DNA of 64,000 nucleotides from Luteimonas arsenica (lineage in GTDB: Bacteria > Pseudomonadota > Gammaproteobacteria > Xanthomonadales > Xanthomonadaceae), in assembly GCF_004352825.1 (NCBI RefSeq), contig NZ_SJRW01000002.1, forward strand, positions 1 to 64,000, given 5' to 3'. This document shows, piece by piece, positions 44,896-55,319 of the stretch (positions are counted from its first letter, which is position 1; each line of letters starts with the position of its first letter). The position numbers and the translations under genes are program-made. The notes under the pieces are model-generated. The model worked only from the letters and a program-made list of their open reading frames with translations, made no database searches and had not been told where the DNA came from.

Positions 44896-47526
44896 TTGGC
44901 GACGCCACTGCCCGCGTTCCCGATCGCGGCGCTGCTGCCGGACATCGCGCGCAGCCTCGTCGCGCATCCGCGCCTGGTGCTGGAGGCGCCGCCCGGCGCC
45001 GGCAAGACCACCCAGGTGCCGCTGGCCCTGCTCGATGCGCCCTGGCTCGCCGGCCGCCGGATCGTGATGCTCGAGCCCCGCCGCGTCGCCGCGCGCGCCG
45101 CGGCCGGGTTCATGGCGGCGGCGCTGGGCGAGGAGGTCGGGCGGACGGTCGGCTACCGCATCCGCTTCGAGAACCGGGTGTCGGCGGCGACCCGGATCGA
45201 GGTGGTCACCGAGGGCATCCTGACCCGCATGCTGCAGGACGACCCGATGCTCGAAGGCGTCGGCGCGCTGCTGTTCGACGAGTTCCACGAGCGCCACCTG
45301 GCTGCCGACCTGGGCCTGGCGCTGGCGCTCGACGTGCAGGCGGGGCTGCGCGAGGACCTGCGGATCGTGGTGATGTCGGCCACGCTCGACGGCGCGCGGC
45401 TGGCGACGTTCCTGGATGCGCCGCGCCTGTCGAGCGAAGGCCGCAGCTACCGGGTCGAGCTCGCGCACTTTCCGGCGCGGCGCGAGGAGGCGCTGGAGCA
45501 CCAGCTGCGGCGCGCGGTCGAGCAGGCGCTGGCGACGCATCCCGGCGATGTCCTCGCCTTCCTGCCCGGGCGCCGCGAGATCGCGCGCGCGGCGGCGGTG
45601 CTGGCCGGCAGCGCCGCGGTGGCGGCTGCCGGCGCTGAGGTGCTCGAACTGCACGGCGATCTGCCGGTGGACGCGCAGGCGCAGCTGCTGCGCCCGGCCG
45701 CCGACCATCGCCGGCGCGTGGTGCTGGCCACCAACGTCGCCGAATCCAGCGTCACCCTGCCCGGCGTGCGCGTGGTGGTCGACAGCGGCCTGGCGCGCGA
45801 GCCGCGGCACGATCCCAACAGCGGCTTCAGCCGCCTGGACGTGGTGCGTATCGCCCAGGCCTCGGCCGACCAGCGCGCGGGCCGCGCCGGGCGCGTCGCT
45901 TCGGGCTGGGCGTACCGGCTGTGGCCGGAGTCGCAGCGGCTGGAGCCGCAGCGGCGGCCGGAGATCGTGCAGGTGGAGCTGGCCGGGCTGGCGCTGGAGC
46001 TGGCGGCCTGGGGCAGCGAAGCGCTGCGCTTCGTGGATGCGCCGCCGGCGGGGACGATGGCGGCGGCGCGCGACCTGCTGCGCCAGCTCGGTGCGCTGGA
46101 GGAGGCCGCCCGCTCTCCGTCCGGGCATCCGGTATCGACCGATGTGCGGCGCCGCGACGAATCCGGCGGCGGCCCGATCGATGGTGCGGTGCGCATCACC
46201 CCGGCCGGCCGCCGGATGCTCGCGCTGGGCACCCATCCGCGCCTGGCCGCGATGCTGCTGGCCGCCCCTGATCCCGCTTCGCGCGCCCTGGCCTGCGACC
46301 TGGCCGCCCTGCTGGAAGCACGCGATCCGCTGCGTTCGCGCAGCGACGCCCTGGCCGCGCGCTGGCGTGCGCTTGCGGCGTTCCGCGAACGCCGCGTCGC
46401 CGCCGATGCCAGCCGCTCCGCGCTGACCGCGATCGACGCCGCCGCGCGCCAGTGGCGCCGCCGCCTGCGCGTGGACGCACCGCCGCCGGGCGACCTGCCC
46501 GCGCATGCACTCGGCGACTTGCTGGCGCATGCCTTCCCCGACCGCATCGCCGCCCGCCACGCCAGCGACCTGCGCCGCTACCAGCTCGCCAACGGCCGCA
46601 TGCTGCGCCTGCCCGACGACAGCGACCTGGTCGGTGAACCCTGGCTGGTCGCCACCGAGCTGCGCTTCGAAGCCCGCGGCGACGCCCTGCTGCTGCGCGC
46701 CGCGCCGGTGGACGAGGCCGCACTGCGCCGCGACTTCGGCGGGCGTTTCAGCGAGCGCGACGAAACCCGCTGGGACGGCGAGCGCCGCGCCCTGGTCGCC
46801 GAGCGCGTGCGCCGCTTCGCCGGCATCGTCCTCGACAGCCGCCCCGCCGGCCGCCCGGATCCCGCCGCCGCCGCGCGCGCGCTGACCGACGCCGTGCGCG
46901 CGCTGGGCCTCGATGTCCTGCCGTGGAGCGACGGCCTGCGCCAGTGGCGCGCGCGCGTGGCCTGCCTGCGCGTCTGGATGCCGGAGCTCGGCCTGCCCGA
47001 CCTTGGCGATGCTGCGCTGATGGCGACGCTCGACGACTGGCTGCGCCCGGCCTTCGAGGGCAAGTCGCGGCTGGACGCGCTCGGTGCGGACGAACTCTCC
47101 AACGCGCTTCGCGGACGCCTGGACTGGGCGCTGCAGCAGAAGCTCGACGCGTTCGCGCCGGTGCGCATCACCGTGCCTTCCGGCCAGGCGCGCGTGATCG
47201 ACTATGCCTTCGACCCCGCGATGGGCAATGACGACGGCAGCGCCGGCGCCGGCCAGCCGCGTCCGCCGGTGCTGGCGGTCAAGCTGCAGGAGCTGTTCGG
47301 CCTGGCTGACACCCCGCGCATCGCCGAGGGCCGGGTGCCGCTGCTGTTGCACCTGCTCTCGCCCGCGGGCCGGCCGCTGCAGGTGACCAGCGACCTGCGC
47401 AGCTTCTGGGATCGCACCTGGCCGGAAGTGCGGCGGGAGATGAAGGGCCGTTACCCGAAGCATCCCTGGCCCGAGGATCCCTGGAACGCCGTTCCCACTC
47501 ATCGGGCGCGGCCGCGCGGCAGCTGA
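44896..47526 (+). CDS. hrpB: ATP-dependent helicase HrpB
   Basis: This 876-residue DEAH-type helicase has Walker A 'APPGAGKTTQVPLALL', 'MLEPRRVAARAAA', motif II 'LLFDEFHERHLAADL', SAT 'VVMSATLD', motif VI 'QRAGRAGRVASG', and the HrpB C-terminal domain to 'RREMKGRYPKHPWPEDPW'. Bacterial HrpB function is poorly known. The likely start is a TTG at 44896, eight bases after the previous gene's stop; no better ATG precedes the first helicase motif, so the start is uncertain. Possibly an operon with the hydrolase. Confidence 0.92.
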   Translation: MATPLPAFPIAALLPDIARSLVAHPRLVLEAPPGAGKTTQVPLALLDAPWLAGRRIVMLEPRRVAARAAAGFMAAALGEEVGRTVGYRIRFENRVSAATRIEVVTEGILTRMLQDDPMLEGVGALLFDEFHERHLAADLGLALALDVQAGLREDLRIVVMSATLDGARLATFLDAPRLSSEGRSYRVELAHFPARREEALEHQLRRAVEQALATHPGDVLAFLPGRREIARAAAVLAGSAAVAAAGAEVLELHGDLPVDAQAQLLRPAADHRRRVVLATNVAESSVTLPGVRVVVDSGLAREPRHDPNSGFSRLDVVRIAQASADQRAGRAGRVASGWAYRLWPESQRLEPQRRPEIVQVELAGLALELAAWGSEALRFVDAPPAGTMAAARDLLRQLGALEEAARSPSGHPVSTDVRRRDESGGGPIDGAVRITPAGRRMLALGTHPRLAAMLLAAPDPASRALACDLAALLEARDPLRSRSDALAARWRALAAFRERRVAADASRSALTAIDAAARQWRRRLRVDAPPPGDLPAHALGDLLAHAFPDRIAARHASDLRRYQLANGRMLRLPDDSDLVGEPWLVATELRFEARGDALLLRAAPVDEAALRRDFGGRFSERDETRWDGERRALVAERVRRFAGIVLDSRPAGRPDPAAAARALTDAVRALGLDVLPWSDGLRQWRARVACLRVWMPELGLPDLGDAALMATLDDWLRPAFEGKSRLDALGADELSNALRGRLDWALQQKLDAFAPVRITVPSGQARVIDYAFDPAMGNDDGSAGAGQPRPPVLAVKLQELFGLADTPRIAEGRVPLLLHLLSPAGRPLQVTSDLRSFWDRTWPEVRREMKGRYPKHPWPEDPWNAVPTHRARPRGS

Positions 47527-47643
47527 ACGACGGCTCGCGGATCACGCCGGCACCACGGGGCGCGGCCCACACTGCGCGCCTGGCTTCCCTATCCTTGCAA
47601 TATCCGGCGTAGCACCGCCGCCCCAGCCCCGAGGATCTTCCCC

Positions 47644-48093
47644 ATGCGCAAGCGCACCATCATCCGCGACGTCCGCAACGCCATTCCGGACAAGGCCTTC
47701 GACATCGCCGGCCGCATCGGCGACGGCTTCCGCAGCGCCGTGCCCGACAACGCCGGCAAGTGGCTGCACGACGCCCCGTCCAGCGCGGGCAAGTGGCTGC
47801 AGGGCGTGCCGGAAGGCGCGGGCAAGTGGCTCCAGGCCGGCGTGGCCGTGGGCGCGGCGCGCACCGGCGCGCGTGCGGTCGGCACGGTGGCGCGCAAGCA
47901 CCCGGTGGCGGTCACCGCCGCCGCGGTCGGCATCGGCGCTGCGCTCTACGCGGTGGCCCGCCATCGCCGCAAGGCCGCCGAGCGCGCGGCGCTCGAGGGC
48001 CGTTCGCAGCGGATCCGCGAAGCGCTCGACAGCAGCGACATCGACCCGCACGCGACCGACATCGGCAGCCGCCCCTCGCACGGCGAGGACTGA
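47644..48093 (+). CDS. Hypothetical protein with repeated AGKWL motifs
   Basis: This is a 149-residue basic protein. About residues 35-68 hold three tandem repeats of about 11 residues, each with 'AGKWL' (PDNAGKWLHDA, PSSAGKWLQGV, PEGAGKWLQAG). A following hydrophobic stretch ('HPVAVTAAAVGIGAALYAVA', about 86-105) could be a membrane helix, ending in a charged tail. No family is recognised. It stands alone after hrpB with a 117-bp leader. Confidence 0.65.
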   Translation: MRKRTIIRDVRNAIPDKAFDIAGRIGDGFRSAVPDNAGKWLHDAPSSAGKWLQGVPEGAGKWLQAGVAVGAARTGARAVGTVARKHPVAVTAAAVGIGAALYAVARHRRKAAERAALEGRSQRIREALDSSDIDPHATDIGSRPSHGED

Positions 48094-48109
48094 GCCGGAA
48101 CGGCCGGTC

Positions 48110-49216
48110 TCAGCCGGCCTGCGGAACCTCGGGCAACTCGACCACGAAGCAGGCGCCGCCGCCCTCACGGTCCTCGTACCAGAGCTGGCCGCCGGCATTG
48201 CTGACGATCTGCCGTGCCAGCGACAGTCCCAGGCCGCTGGATGAGCCGGCCAGCGCCGGGTCGCCCTCGGCCAGGCGCGTGAAGGGCGTGAACAGTTCGC
48301 GTTGGCGCCCGCGCGGCACGCCGGGTCCGCGGTCGGCCACGCGCAGGCGCCAGTAGCCGGGCGCACCGGCGTCGACGAGGATGTCGACGTCGCTGCCGGG
48401 CGCGTACTTCATCGCGTTGCTGACCAGGTTCCCGGCCACCTGGCGCAGCACAAGGGCGTCCATCGCCACCACCGCGGGCGGGATCCCGGCCACGCACAGC
48501 CGGCAGCCACTGTCCTCGAACTGCAGGCCGTAGCGGCCCACGATCCAGTCGACCACGTCGGCCAGGGCGACGCGGGCGTCGCCGTCGCCGGCATGGACGC
48601 GTGCGCTGGCCTGGGTTTCAAGGTAGCGGTGGATGTAACCCAGGCCTTCGTCGGCACTCTCGCGGATCATCTGCAGGTAGCGCGGTATGCGCTCCTCCCG
48701 CAGCGTGCCCGAGACCAGGATGTCGCTGGCGAAGACCACGCTGGTCAGCGGGTTCTTCAGGTCGTGGGCGACCAGGTTGACCAGTTCCTGGCGCTCGCGG
48801 GCCACCTGTTCCAGGCGGTCGCGTGCGAGCTTCAGGCCGATGTGCGCGTTCACCCGCGCCAGCAGCTCCTCGGGAATGAAAGGCTTGACCACGTAGTCCA
48901 CCGCGCCGGCCTCGAAGGCGCGCAGCAGCAGGTCGCGGTCCTGGGCGGCGGTCAGGAACACCACCGGCACCCGCGGCAGCAGGGCGCGCAGGCGGATCTC
49001 CTCCATCACTCCGAAGCCGTCCATGCCCGGCATCATCATGTCCAGCAGCATCAGGTCCGGCGGCTCGGCTTCCGCCACGGACAGCGCGCTTTCCCCGTTT
49101 TCGGCCACGGCCACGCGGTAGCCCTTGCGCTCCAGCAGCGCGCTGACGACCCGCAGGTTGGCCGGCTGATCGTCGACGACCAGGACGCGACCCGGATTGT
49201 TGTTGCCTGCCTTCAT
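48110..49216 (-). CDS. Receiver-histidine kinase hybrid
   Basis: This 368-residue cytoplasmic protein has an N-terminal receiver domain ('RVLVVDDQPANLRVVSALLE', phospho-Asp in 'LMLLDMMMPGMDG', Lys in 'YVVKPFIPEE'), then a HisKA ('LVNLVAHDLKNPLTSVVFAS') and an HATPase_c ('NLVSNAMKYAPGSD', 'DRGPGVPRGRQ', 'SSGLGLSLARQI'). The receiver in front suggests that its kinase activity is controlled by another kinase or phosphorelay. The missing output partner is not encoded nearby. Confidence 0.9.
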   Translation of the reverse strand: MKAGNNNPGRVLVVDDQPANLRVVSALLERKGYRVAVAENGESALSVAEAEPPDLMLLDMMMPGMDGFGVMEEIRLRALLPRVPVVFLTAAQDRDLLLRAFEAGAVDYVVKPFIPEELLARVNAHIGLKLARDRLEQVARERQELVNLVAHDLKNPLTSVVFASDILVSGTLREERIPRYLQMIRESADEGLGYIHRYLETQASARVHAGDGDARVALADVVDWIVGRYGLQFEDSGCRLCVAGIPPAVVAMDALVLRQVAGNLVSNAMKYAPGSDVDILVDAGAPGYWRLRVADRGPGVPRGRQRELFTPFTRLAEGDPALAGSSSGLGLSLARQIVSNAGGQLWYEDREGGGACFVVELPEVPQAG

Positions 49217-49344
49217 GGCGCTGTTCCACGGCAGCGCGGAGAGGCCGCGCAGCAGCCGATGAAGTTAGCAGAAAGACGCAGGTATGAAGGCATCCGGGGA
49301 GGGCCTCTGCGGCCGCCCGGGTGGCGGTGGCTGAACCATTCAGT

Positions 49345-49902
49345 TCAGGTGAATGGCGTGGCGTGCGGCAACTCCATCCAGGCGCCCGGACCAAGCTCCC
49401 CCAGCCCGGCACCGCCGATCGCCACCCGCACCAGGCGCAGCGTCGGCAGCCCCACCGCCGCGGTCATCCGCCGGACCTGGCGGTTGCGGCCTTCGCGGAT
49501 CGCGAGCTCGAGCCAGGCGTCGGGCACGGTCTTGCGCACGCGCACCGGCGGTTCGCGCGGCCACAGCGGCGGTGCTGCGTCGAGCAGGCGCACCCGGGCC
49601 GGGCGGGTCGGGCCGTCGCGCAGCTCGACGCCGTCGCGCAGTTGCGCCAGCTGTTCCGGTGAAGGCTCGCCTTCCACCTGCACCAGGTAGGTCTTGGCCA
49701 GCTTGTGCCGTGGGTCGGTGATGCGGTGGACCAGGGCGCCGTCGTCGGTGAGCAGCAGCAGGCCTTCGCTGTCGTGGTCGAGGCGGCCGGCGGGATACAC
49801 GCCCGGCGGCAGGCCGAAGCCCGCCAGGGTCGGGCGCGGCGGCGTGCTCCGGTCGGTGAACTGGCAGAGCACGCCGTGCGGCTTGTTGAACGCGACCAGC
49901 AC
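49345..49902 (-). CDS. rluE: Pseudouridine synthase, RluE-type
   Basis: This 185-residue RsuA-family enzyme lacks an N-terminal S4 domain, matching RluE (23S rRNA U2457). It shows 'FNKPHGVLCQF', the catalytic Asp in 'YPAGRLDHDSEGLLLLTDDG', 'KTYLVQVEG' and 'AIREGRNRQVRRMTAAVGLP'. The start is a GTG at 49902, six bases beyond the preceding gene's stop. Specificity is inferred from size and family. Confidence 0.88.
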   Translation of the reverse strand: MLVAFNKPHGVLCQFTDRSTPPRPTLAGFGLPPGVYPAGRLDHDSEGLLLLTDDGALVHRITDPRHKLAKTYLVQVEGEPSPEQLAQLRDGVELRDGPTRPARVRLLDAAPPLWPREPPVRVRKTVPDAWLELAIREGRNRQVRRMTAAVGLPTLRLVRVAIGGAGLGELGPGAWMELPHATPFT

Positions 49903-49908
49903 CCGGAC

Positions 49909-50790
49909 TCAGGGCTTGATGAAGCGCAGCGTCATCCGGTCGCTCTCGCCGATGGCCTGGTACTGCTGGCGGTCCTCGGCGTCGTGGTTGTTGGTCGGCG
50001 GCAGGGTCCACACGCCGTTGGGGTGGTTGCGGGTGTCGCGCGGGTTGGCGTTGATCTCGCTGGCCTCGTCCAGGCGGAAGCCGGCGGCGGTGGCCAGTGC
50101 GATCACCTGGTCCTGGCCGACATAGCCGCTGCGGTCGTCGTCGGCCACGTCGCCGGCGGCGCGGTGTTCGACCACGCCGAGCACGCCGCCGGGCTTGAGC
50201 ACGTCGAAGAAGCCCTTGAACATGCCTTCGGCCTGCCCGGCCATGCGCCAGTTGTGGACGTTGCGGAAGGTCAGCACGGCGTCGGCCGAACCGGCGGGGC
50301 CGAACACCGGCGCCTTGGGGTCGTAGCCGACCACGCGCGCGTCGGAGAACTGGGCCGGCTTGCCGGCGAACAGGGTCTCGAGGTTGCCCTTGTACCGCGC
50401 CGCGCCATCGCGCTGGCGGCCCTCGGGCTGCGCCTGCGGATCGACCACCGCCGCGACGTAGCCGGTGCGCAGCCACGGCGCCAGGATCTCGGCGTACCAG
50501 CCCGCGCCGGGCGCGATCTCGACCACCGTCTGCCCGGTCTCGATGCCGAAGAACGTGAGCGTCTCGCGCGGATGGCGGTACGGGTCGCGGGCCACGTTCT
50601 CCGCCGAGCGCCACGCACCGCCCAGCGCCTGGTCGAGCAGCGGATCGGGCGCCCGCATCGACACGCCCGCCGCCGATGCCGGCGGCGCGGGGGCCCCGGC
50701 GTCGGCTGCAGCACCGGCACCGGTCGCCGGCGTGGCGGCGCAGGCCGCGAGGAAGATCGGGATCAACAGGGGCGAAAGCCGAACGGCCAT
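49909..50790 (-). CDS. Methyltransferase-like lipoprotein
   Basis: This 293-residue protein has a lipoprotein signal ('IPIFLAACAAT', Cys near residue 17), an Ala/Pro-rich linker, and then a class I SAM-methyltransferase fold: motif I 'VVEIAPGAGWYAEILAP', 'RNVHNWRMAGQAEGMFKGFF', 'LKPGGVLGVVEHR'. It resembles the COG4798-type predicted methyltransferases, which often carry signal peptides. S-adenosylmethionine is not known in the periplasm, so the activity is unclear. The ATG at 50790 gives the signal sequence. Confidence 0.82.
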   Translation of the reverse strand: MAVRLSPLLIPIFLAACAATPATGAGAAADAGAPAPPASAAGVSMRAPDPLLDQALGGAWRSAENVARDPYRHPRETLTFFGIETGQTVVEIAPGAGWYAEILAPWLRTGYVAAVVDPQAQPEGRQRDGAARYKGNLETLFAGKPAQFSDARVVGYDPKAPVFGPAGSADAVLTFRNVHNWRMAGQAEGMFKGFFDVLKPGGVLGVVEHRAAGDVADDDRSGYVGQDQVIALATAAGFRLDEASEINANPRDTRNHPNGVWTLPPTNNHDAEDRQQYQAIGESDRMTLRFIKP

Positions 50791-50858
50791 GGTCGCGTCT
50801 CCGGGAAGCGGTCGGGTTCGCAAGCCTAACCGCTAAACCGTTGCATCCGGGAAAAGCA

Positions 50859-51113
50859 TTTGCCACGGATGACGCGGATTTACGCGGATGAAGCTGGAAA
50901 GACAGAAAAAGCGGGAAGTGCAGAAAAGCGGAGAAGCTTTTTTGCCACGGATTTGCGCGGATTACGCGGATCTGGCCGAGGCGAGTGCGGGCACCAGGCC
51001 CTGCATGGGCTTTTTGTTGGAAGTTGCTTCTGGCGAGCTGCCCTGGATTGGCCCTGGGCCACAGTCTTCCTCGGCCAGATCCGCGTAATCCGCGTTCATC
51101 CGTGGCAAAAAAA
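50859..51113. repeat. Dispersed inverted-repeat element, copy 4
   Basis: The inner left arm (about 50938-50979) and the right arm (51071-51113) form an inverted repeat of about 42 bp with a few mismatches, type TTTTTTGCCACGGATTTGCG. A third, unpaired left arm lies at 50859-50890, linked to the inner arm by about 48 purine-rich bases, as in copy 3. The interior shares 'GGCCGAGGCGAGTGC', 'CACCA' and a T-run with copy 3. It lies in the 343-bp gap between the methyltransferase-like gene and aceK, which holds no gene. Confidence 0.85.
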
Positions 51114-51133
51114 GTGATCCCCACCCGGAGCGA

Positions 51134-52843
51134 TCAGAGCCGCGCGGCGGCGGGATAGGGCGGGACGTCGAGGTAGCCGCCGGCGTGCAGTTTCGCCTGT
51201 ATTTCGCGCCACCAGGCGGCTTCGAAGATGCCGGGGTGGGCTACGAGCAGGGCCTGGCGCAGCGGTGGCGACAGGCCGAGGAAGCGGGGGAACAGGGCGG
51301 GGAAGACGTCATCGGGGCGGGCGTAGAGCCAGTCTTCCAGCGGGCGGGTCTCGTCTTCCTCGCGAGCTTCGGGCAGGTCGCGGAAGTTCACTTCCTCCAG
51401 CAGGCAGAGTTCGTCGAAGTCGTAGAACAGGGCGCGGCCGTTGCGCGAGACGCCGAAGTTCTTCAGCAGCAGGTCGCCGGGGAAGATGCCGCTGCGGGCC
51501 AGATCGGTGATCGCCTGGCCGTAGTCGAGCACCGCGCGCCGCGCCTCGGCCTCCGGCCGCTCGCGGGCGTACAGGTCCAGCGGGCGCAGCCGGCGTTCGA
51601 CGTAGCAGTGGCGCAGCAGCACCTGCTCGCCTTCGGCGACCACCGATTCGGTGCAGCCTTCCAGCAGTTCCTCGAGCATGCCCGGCTCGAAGGCCGCGCG
51701 CGGGAAGCGCAGGCGGCGGAACTCCTGCGCTTCCACCAGCCGGCCGACGCGATCGCGGCGCGCGACCAGGCGGTACTTGCCTTCGATGTCGGCGCGCACG
51801 CTGTCCTTGGGCTCGGCGAAGCGGTCGCGGATGACCTTGAACACCACCGGCAGGTCGCGCGGGGTGAACACCGCCATGACCATGCCGCGCACGCCGTCGG
51901 CGCGCACCAGCTGCTCGTCCGGGCGCGCGGCGAGATGGCGCTGTATTTCCCGGTAGCGCTCGGTCTTGCCCTGCTTGCCGCGGCCGAGCACCGAGTACAG
52001 CTCCGACACCGGCTTGCCCGGCAGCAGCGCGTGCAGGAAGGCGACCGCGTCGCCGACGCGCTCGAGGTCGGCATGGAACCAGCTGCGCGCGTAGCCGAAC
52101 AGCATCGACACCTGGTCGCGCTCGGTGAGCACCGCATCGGCACGCACGCCTTCGGCCTCGTTGACCAGGGCGACGACCAGCGGCCGCGGCCCGTCGGCAG
52201 CATCGATGCGGCCCACGAGATAGGCGCGGCGCTCCCGGTAGAAGACGGTGTCGAGCAGGGCGATGTCCGGCATCGCTCCACCGGCCCGCAGCCGCAGCTG
52301 GATCGCCGCGGCGATCGCGCGCGCGTCGGCCTCGAGGTCGCGATGCGGGAAACCGCGTTCGCGCAGCGCCGCCCGCCAGGCATCGAAGGCATCGCTGGCC
52401 GCGGGCAGCGGCCGCAGCTCGCCCGGGCAGTCCGGATCACCCGCAACAGCCTTGCCCGACTCGTGGAACTCCAGCGCCGGCGCCACGCCCTCGGTGAGGA
52501 AGAAGCGCCGCGACATCGAATTGAACAGCGTCCGCGCCAGTGCGGCGTCGTGGCGACCGTCGGTCAGCGCGGCATAGGCCTGGCGCACCGCCGCCCAGAA
52601 CGGCCGCGAGCGCATGCGCTCCCCGACCAGGGCCTCGAAGCGCCCCAGCGCTTCCGGCAGGAAGCCGTCCTGCAGGTCGATCCGCGCCAGTGCATCGGCC
52701 TGTGCGCCGCGCCAGTCGCGGCGCACGAAGCGCCGCCGGGCCCGTCGCGTGAGGTCGCCGAAACGCGCGTCGTAGTCCTCGAACGCATCCAGCACCAGGG
52801 CGGCGGCACGCTGCACCAGCGGATCGTTCGATGACGGGTTCAT
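51134..52843 (-). CDS. aceK: Isocitrate dehydrogenase kinase/phosphatase
   Basis: This 569-residue bifunctional enzyme inactivates or reactivates isocitrate dehydrogenase by phosphorylation, controlling entry into the glyoxylate bypass. Typical segments are 'FYRERRAYLVGRI', 'ELYSVLGRGKQGKTERYREI', 'DLPVVFKVIRDRFAEPK', 'CYVERRLRPLDLY' and 'LLLKNFGVSRNGRALFYDFDELCLLEEVNFRDLP'-type C-terminal kinase motifs (Asp in YDFDE). Its substrate gene icd is just upstream, on the same strand. ATG at 52843 (MNPSSND). Confidence 0.95.
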   Translation of the reverse strand: MNPSSNDPLVQRAAALVLDAFEDYDARFGDLTRRARRRFVRRDWRGAQADALARIDLQDGFLPEALGRFEALVGERMRSRPFWAAVRQAYAALTDGRHDAALARTLFNSMSRRFFLTEGVAPALEFHESGKAVAGDPDCPGELRPLPAASDAFDAWRAALRERGFPHRDLEADARAIAAAIQLRLRAGGAMPDIALLDTVFYRERRAYLVGRIDAADGPRPLVVALVNEAEGVRADAVLTERDQVSMLFGYARSWFHADLERVGDAVAFLHALLPGKPVSELYSVLGRGKQGKTERYREIQRHLAARPDEQLVRADGVRGMVMAVFTPRDLPVVFKVIRDRFAEPKDSVRADIEGKYRLVARRDRVGRLVEAQEFRRLRFPRAAFEPGMLEELLEGCTESVVAEGEQVLLRHCYVERRLRPLDLYARERPEAEARRAVLDYGQAITDLARSGIFPGDLLLKNFGVSRNGRALFYDFDELCLLEEVNFRDLPEAREEDETRPLEDWLYARPDDVFPALFPRFLGLSPPLRQALLVAHPGIFEAAWWREIQAKLHAGGYLDVPPYPAAARL

Positions 52844-52919
52844 GGCCGCAGTGTGGCCCGGACGACGCCCTGCCGGCACGCGCCGGTGTGTCGTCCGCGC
52901 GCGACCGGGCCGCTTGGCC

Positions 52920-53096
52920 TCAGGCTGGCGGATCCTTGCGGCGGGTGCGCGAGACCGCGGTGACGATGCCGATGCCCAGCAGCACCAGCGCGCCCATGGC
53001 GATCCACTGCGTGGCCAGGCCGGCCATCGAGGCGCCCCAGGCCAGGCCGCCGATGATGATGACCATGCCGATCAGGTAGAGGGCGAAAGACGACAT
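52920..53096 (-). CDS. 58-residue two-helix membrane protein
   Basis: An ATG at 53096 opens a 58-codon frame (MSSFALYLIGMVIIIGGLAW...) with two hydrophobic segments (about 4-20 and 29-47) and a basic tail 'SRTRRKDPPA'. It resembles small bacterial inner-membrane proteins found beside metabolic genes, but no family is named. It lies between aceK and icd, 76 bases from aceK, same strand. Confidence 0.65.
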   Translation of the reverse strand: MSSFALYLIGMVIIIGGLAWGASMAGLATQWIAMGALVLLGIGIVTAVSRTRRKDPPA

Positions 53097-53193
53097 GCGC
53101 AGCTCCGCGATTCCAGGGATCGCGCATCGTATTCATTCCCCCGGTGTTCGCCGGATGAAGGCCGCCGTCGGGAAACCAGGCCCCGGGAACGAC

Positions 53194-53221
53194 AATGCCC
53201 GCGACTTCCATCGCGGGCATT
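53194..53221 (-). terminator. icd terminator hairpin
   Basis: AATGCCCGCGA (53194-53204) pairs perfectly with TCGCGGGCATT (53211-53221) around a 6-base loop, 49 bases after the icd stop. The minus-strand continuation GTCGTTCC is only weakly T-rich. Confidence 0.65.
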
Positions 53222-53269
53222 GCGTGTTCCACCAGCGGGTACGGCGGGGTTGCCCCGCCGCGCCCCGGG

Positions 53270-54598
<1,329 letters not shown>

Positions 54599-54715
54599 CA
54601 GGGTCCTCCAGGGGGCCGCGGGCCAGGTGCGCGCGGCGGAAGTGGACCCCTATTGTCGCCGTTCGGCGGGGGTGGGGCAAAGCGGACGGTGCGTTGCCCG
54701 GGGAGCGCTGCAAGA

Positions 54716-54752
54716 CTTGCCCCCATCCCCGCGCAACGGGGATGGGGGCAAG
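54716..54752 (-). terminator. 16-bp perfect hairpin, terminator of the lipoprotein gene
   Basis: CTTGCCCCCATCCCCG (54716-54731) pairs perfectly with CGGGGATGGGGGCAAG (54737-54752), with a 5-base loop. It lies 37 bases after the stop codon of the leftward lipoprotein gene and about 120 bases before the icd ATG. Confidence 0.7.
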
Positions 54753-54789
54753 CTGGCGGGAAGGTCCCGCTCGCGCGGTGTCCGCTGGC

Positions 54790-55281
54790 TCAGCGGACCT
54801 CGAAGCTGCGGGTCTGCACGACCTCGCCGTTGTGGAGGATCTCGACCTTGTAGTTGCCGGTCGGCCAGCCGTCGGGCTTCTCGATCTTGAAGAAGGTGTT
54901 GCCGGTGCCGGTGAAGTTGAAGTCGCGGCTGGTCTCGTCGACCAGCTGGTCACCCTCGTAGGTCCAGCGCGCGGTCAGCTGGCCCTGCTGCGGCATCGCC
55001 GGGTCGGACGAGGTCGTCGCCACCGAGGCGTGGATCGCGTCGGTGGTGGCGAAGGTGGTCATCGGCTCGGTGACGCGGTTGTTGCCGTCCACGGCCTTGC
55101 CGAGGTCGACCGAGGTCACGCTCACGGTCGCGGCGGGTGCAGGGGCCGGCGCCGGCGTGGTGGGCGCCGGGGTGGCGACCGGCGGCGGCGGGGCGGCGGG
55201 CTCGTCCTTCTTGCAGCCGGCCAGGGCCAGGGTGCCGAGCAGCGCCGCGGCCAGCGCGGCAGGAATCGGGTTGCGGGTCAT
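54790..55281 (-). CDS. Lipoprotein of unknown function
   Basis: This 163-residue protein has a lipobox ('LGTLALAGCKKDE', Cys near residue 22), a Pro/Ala/Thr-rich linker and a C-terminal beta domain ('FTGTGNTFFKIEKPDGWPTG', 'GNYKVEILHNGEVVQTRSFE') reminiscent of Ig-like folds that measure or bind envelope partners. It is preceded by the LysM gene (38-base gap, same strand) and may be co-transcribed with it. No named family. Confidence 0.75.
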   Translation of the reverse strand: MTRNPIPAALAAALLGTLALAGCKKDEPAAPPPPVATPAPTTPAPAPAPAATVSVTSVDLGKAVDGNNRVTEPMTTFATTDAIHASVATTSSDPAMPQQGQLTARWTYEGDQLVDETSRDFNFTGTGNTFFKIEKPDGWPTGNYKVEILHNGEVVQTRSFEVR

Positions 55282-55319
55282 GGGTATCTCCGTGTCCGGT
55301 GTGTCGGGGTGCGGGAAGC

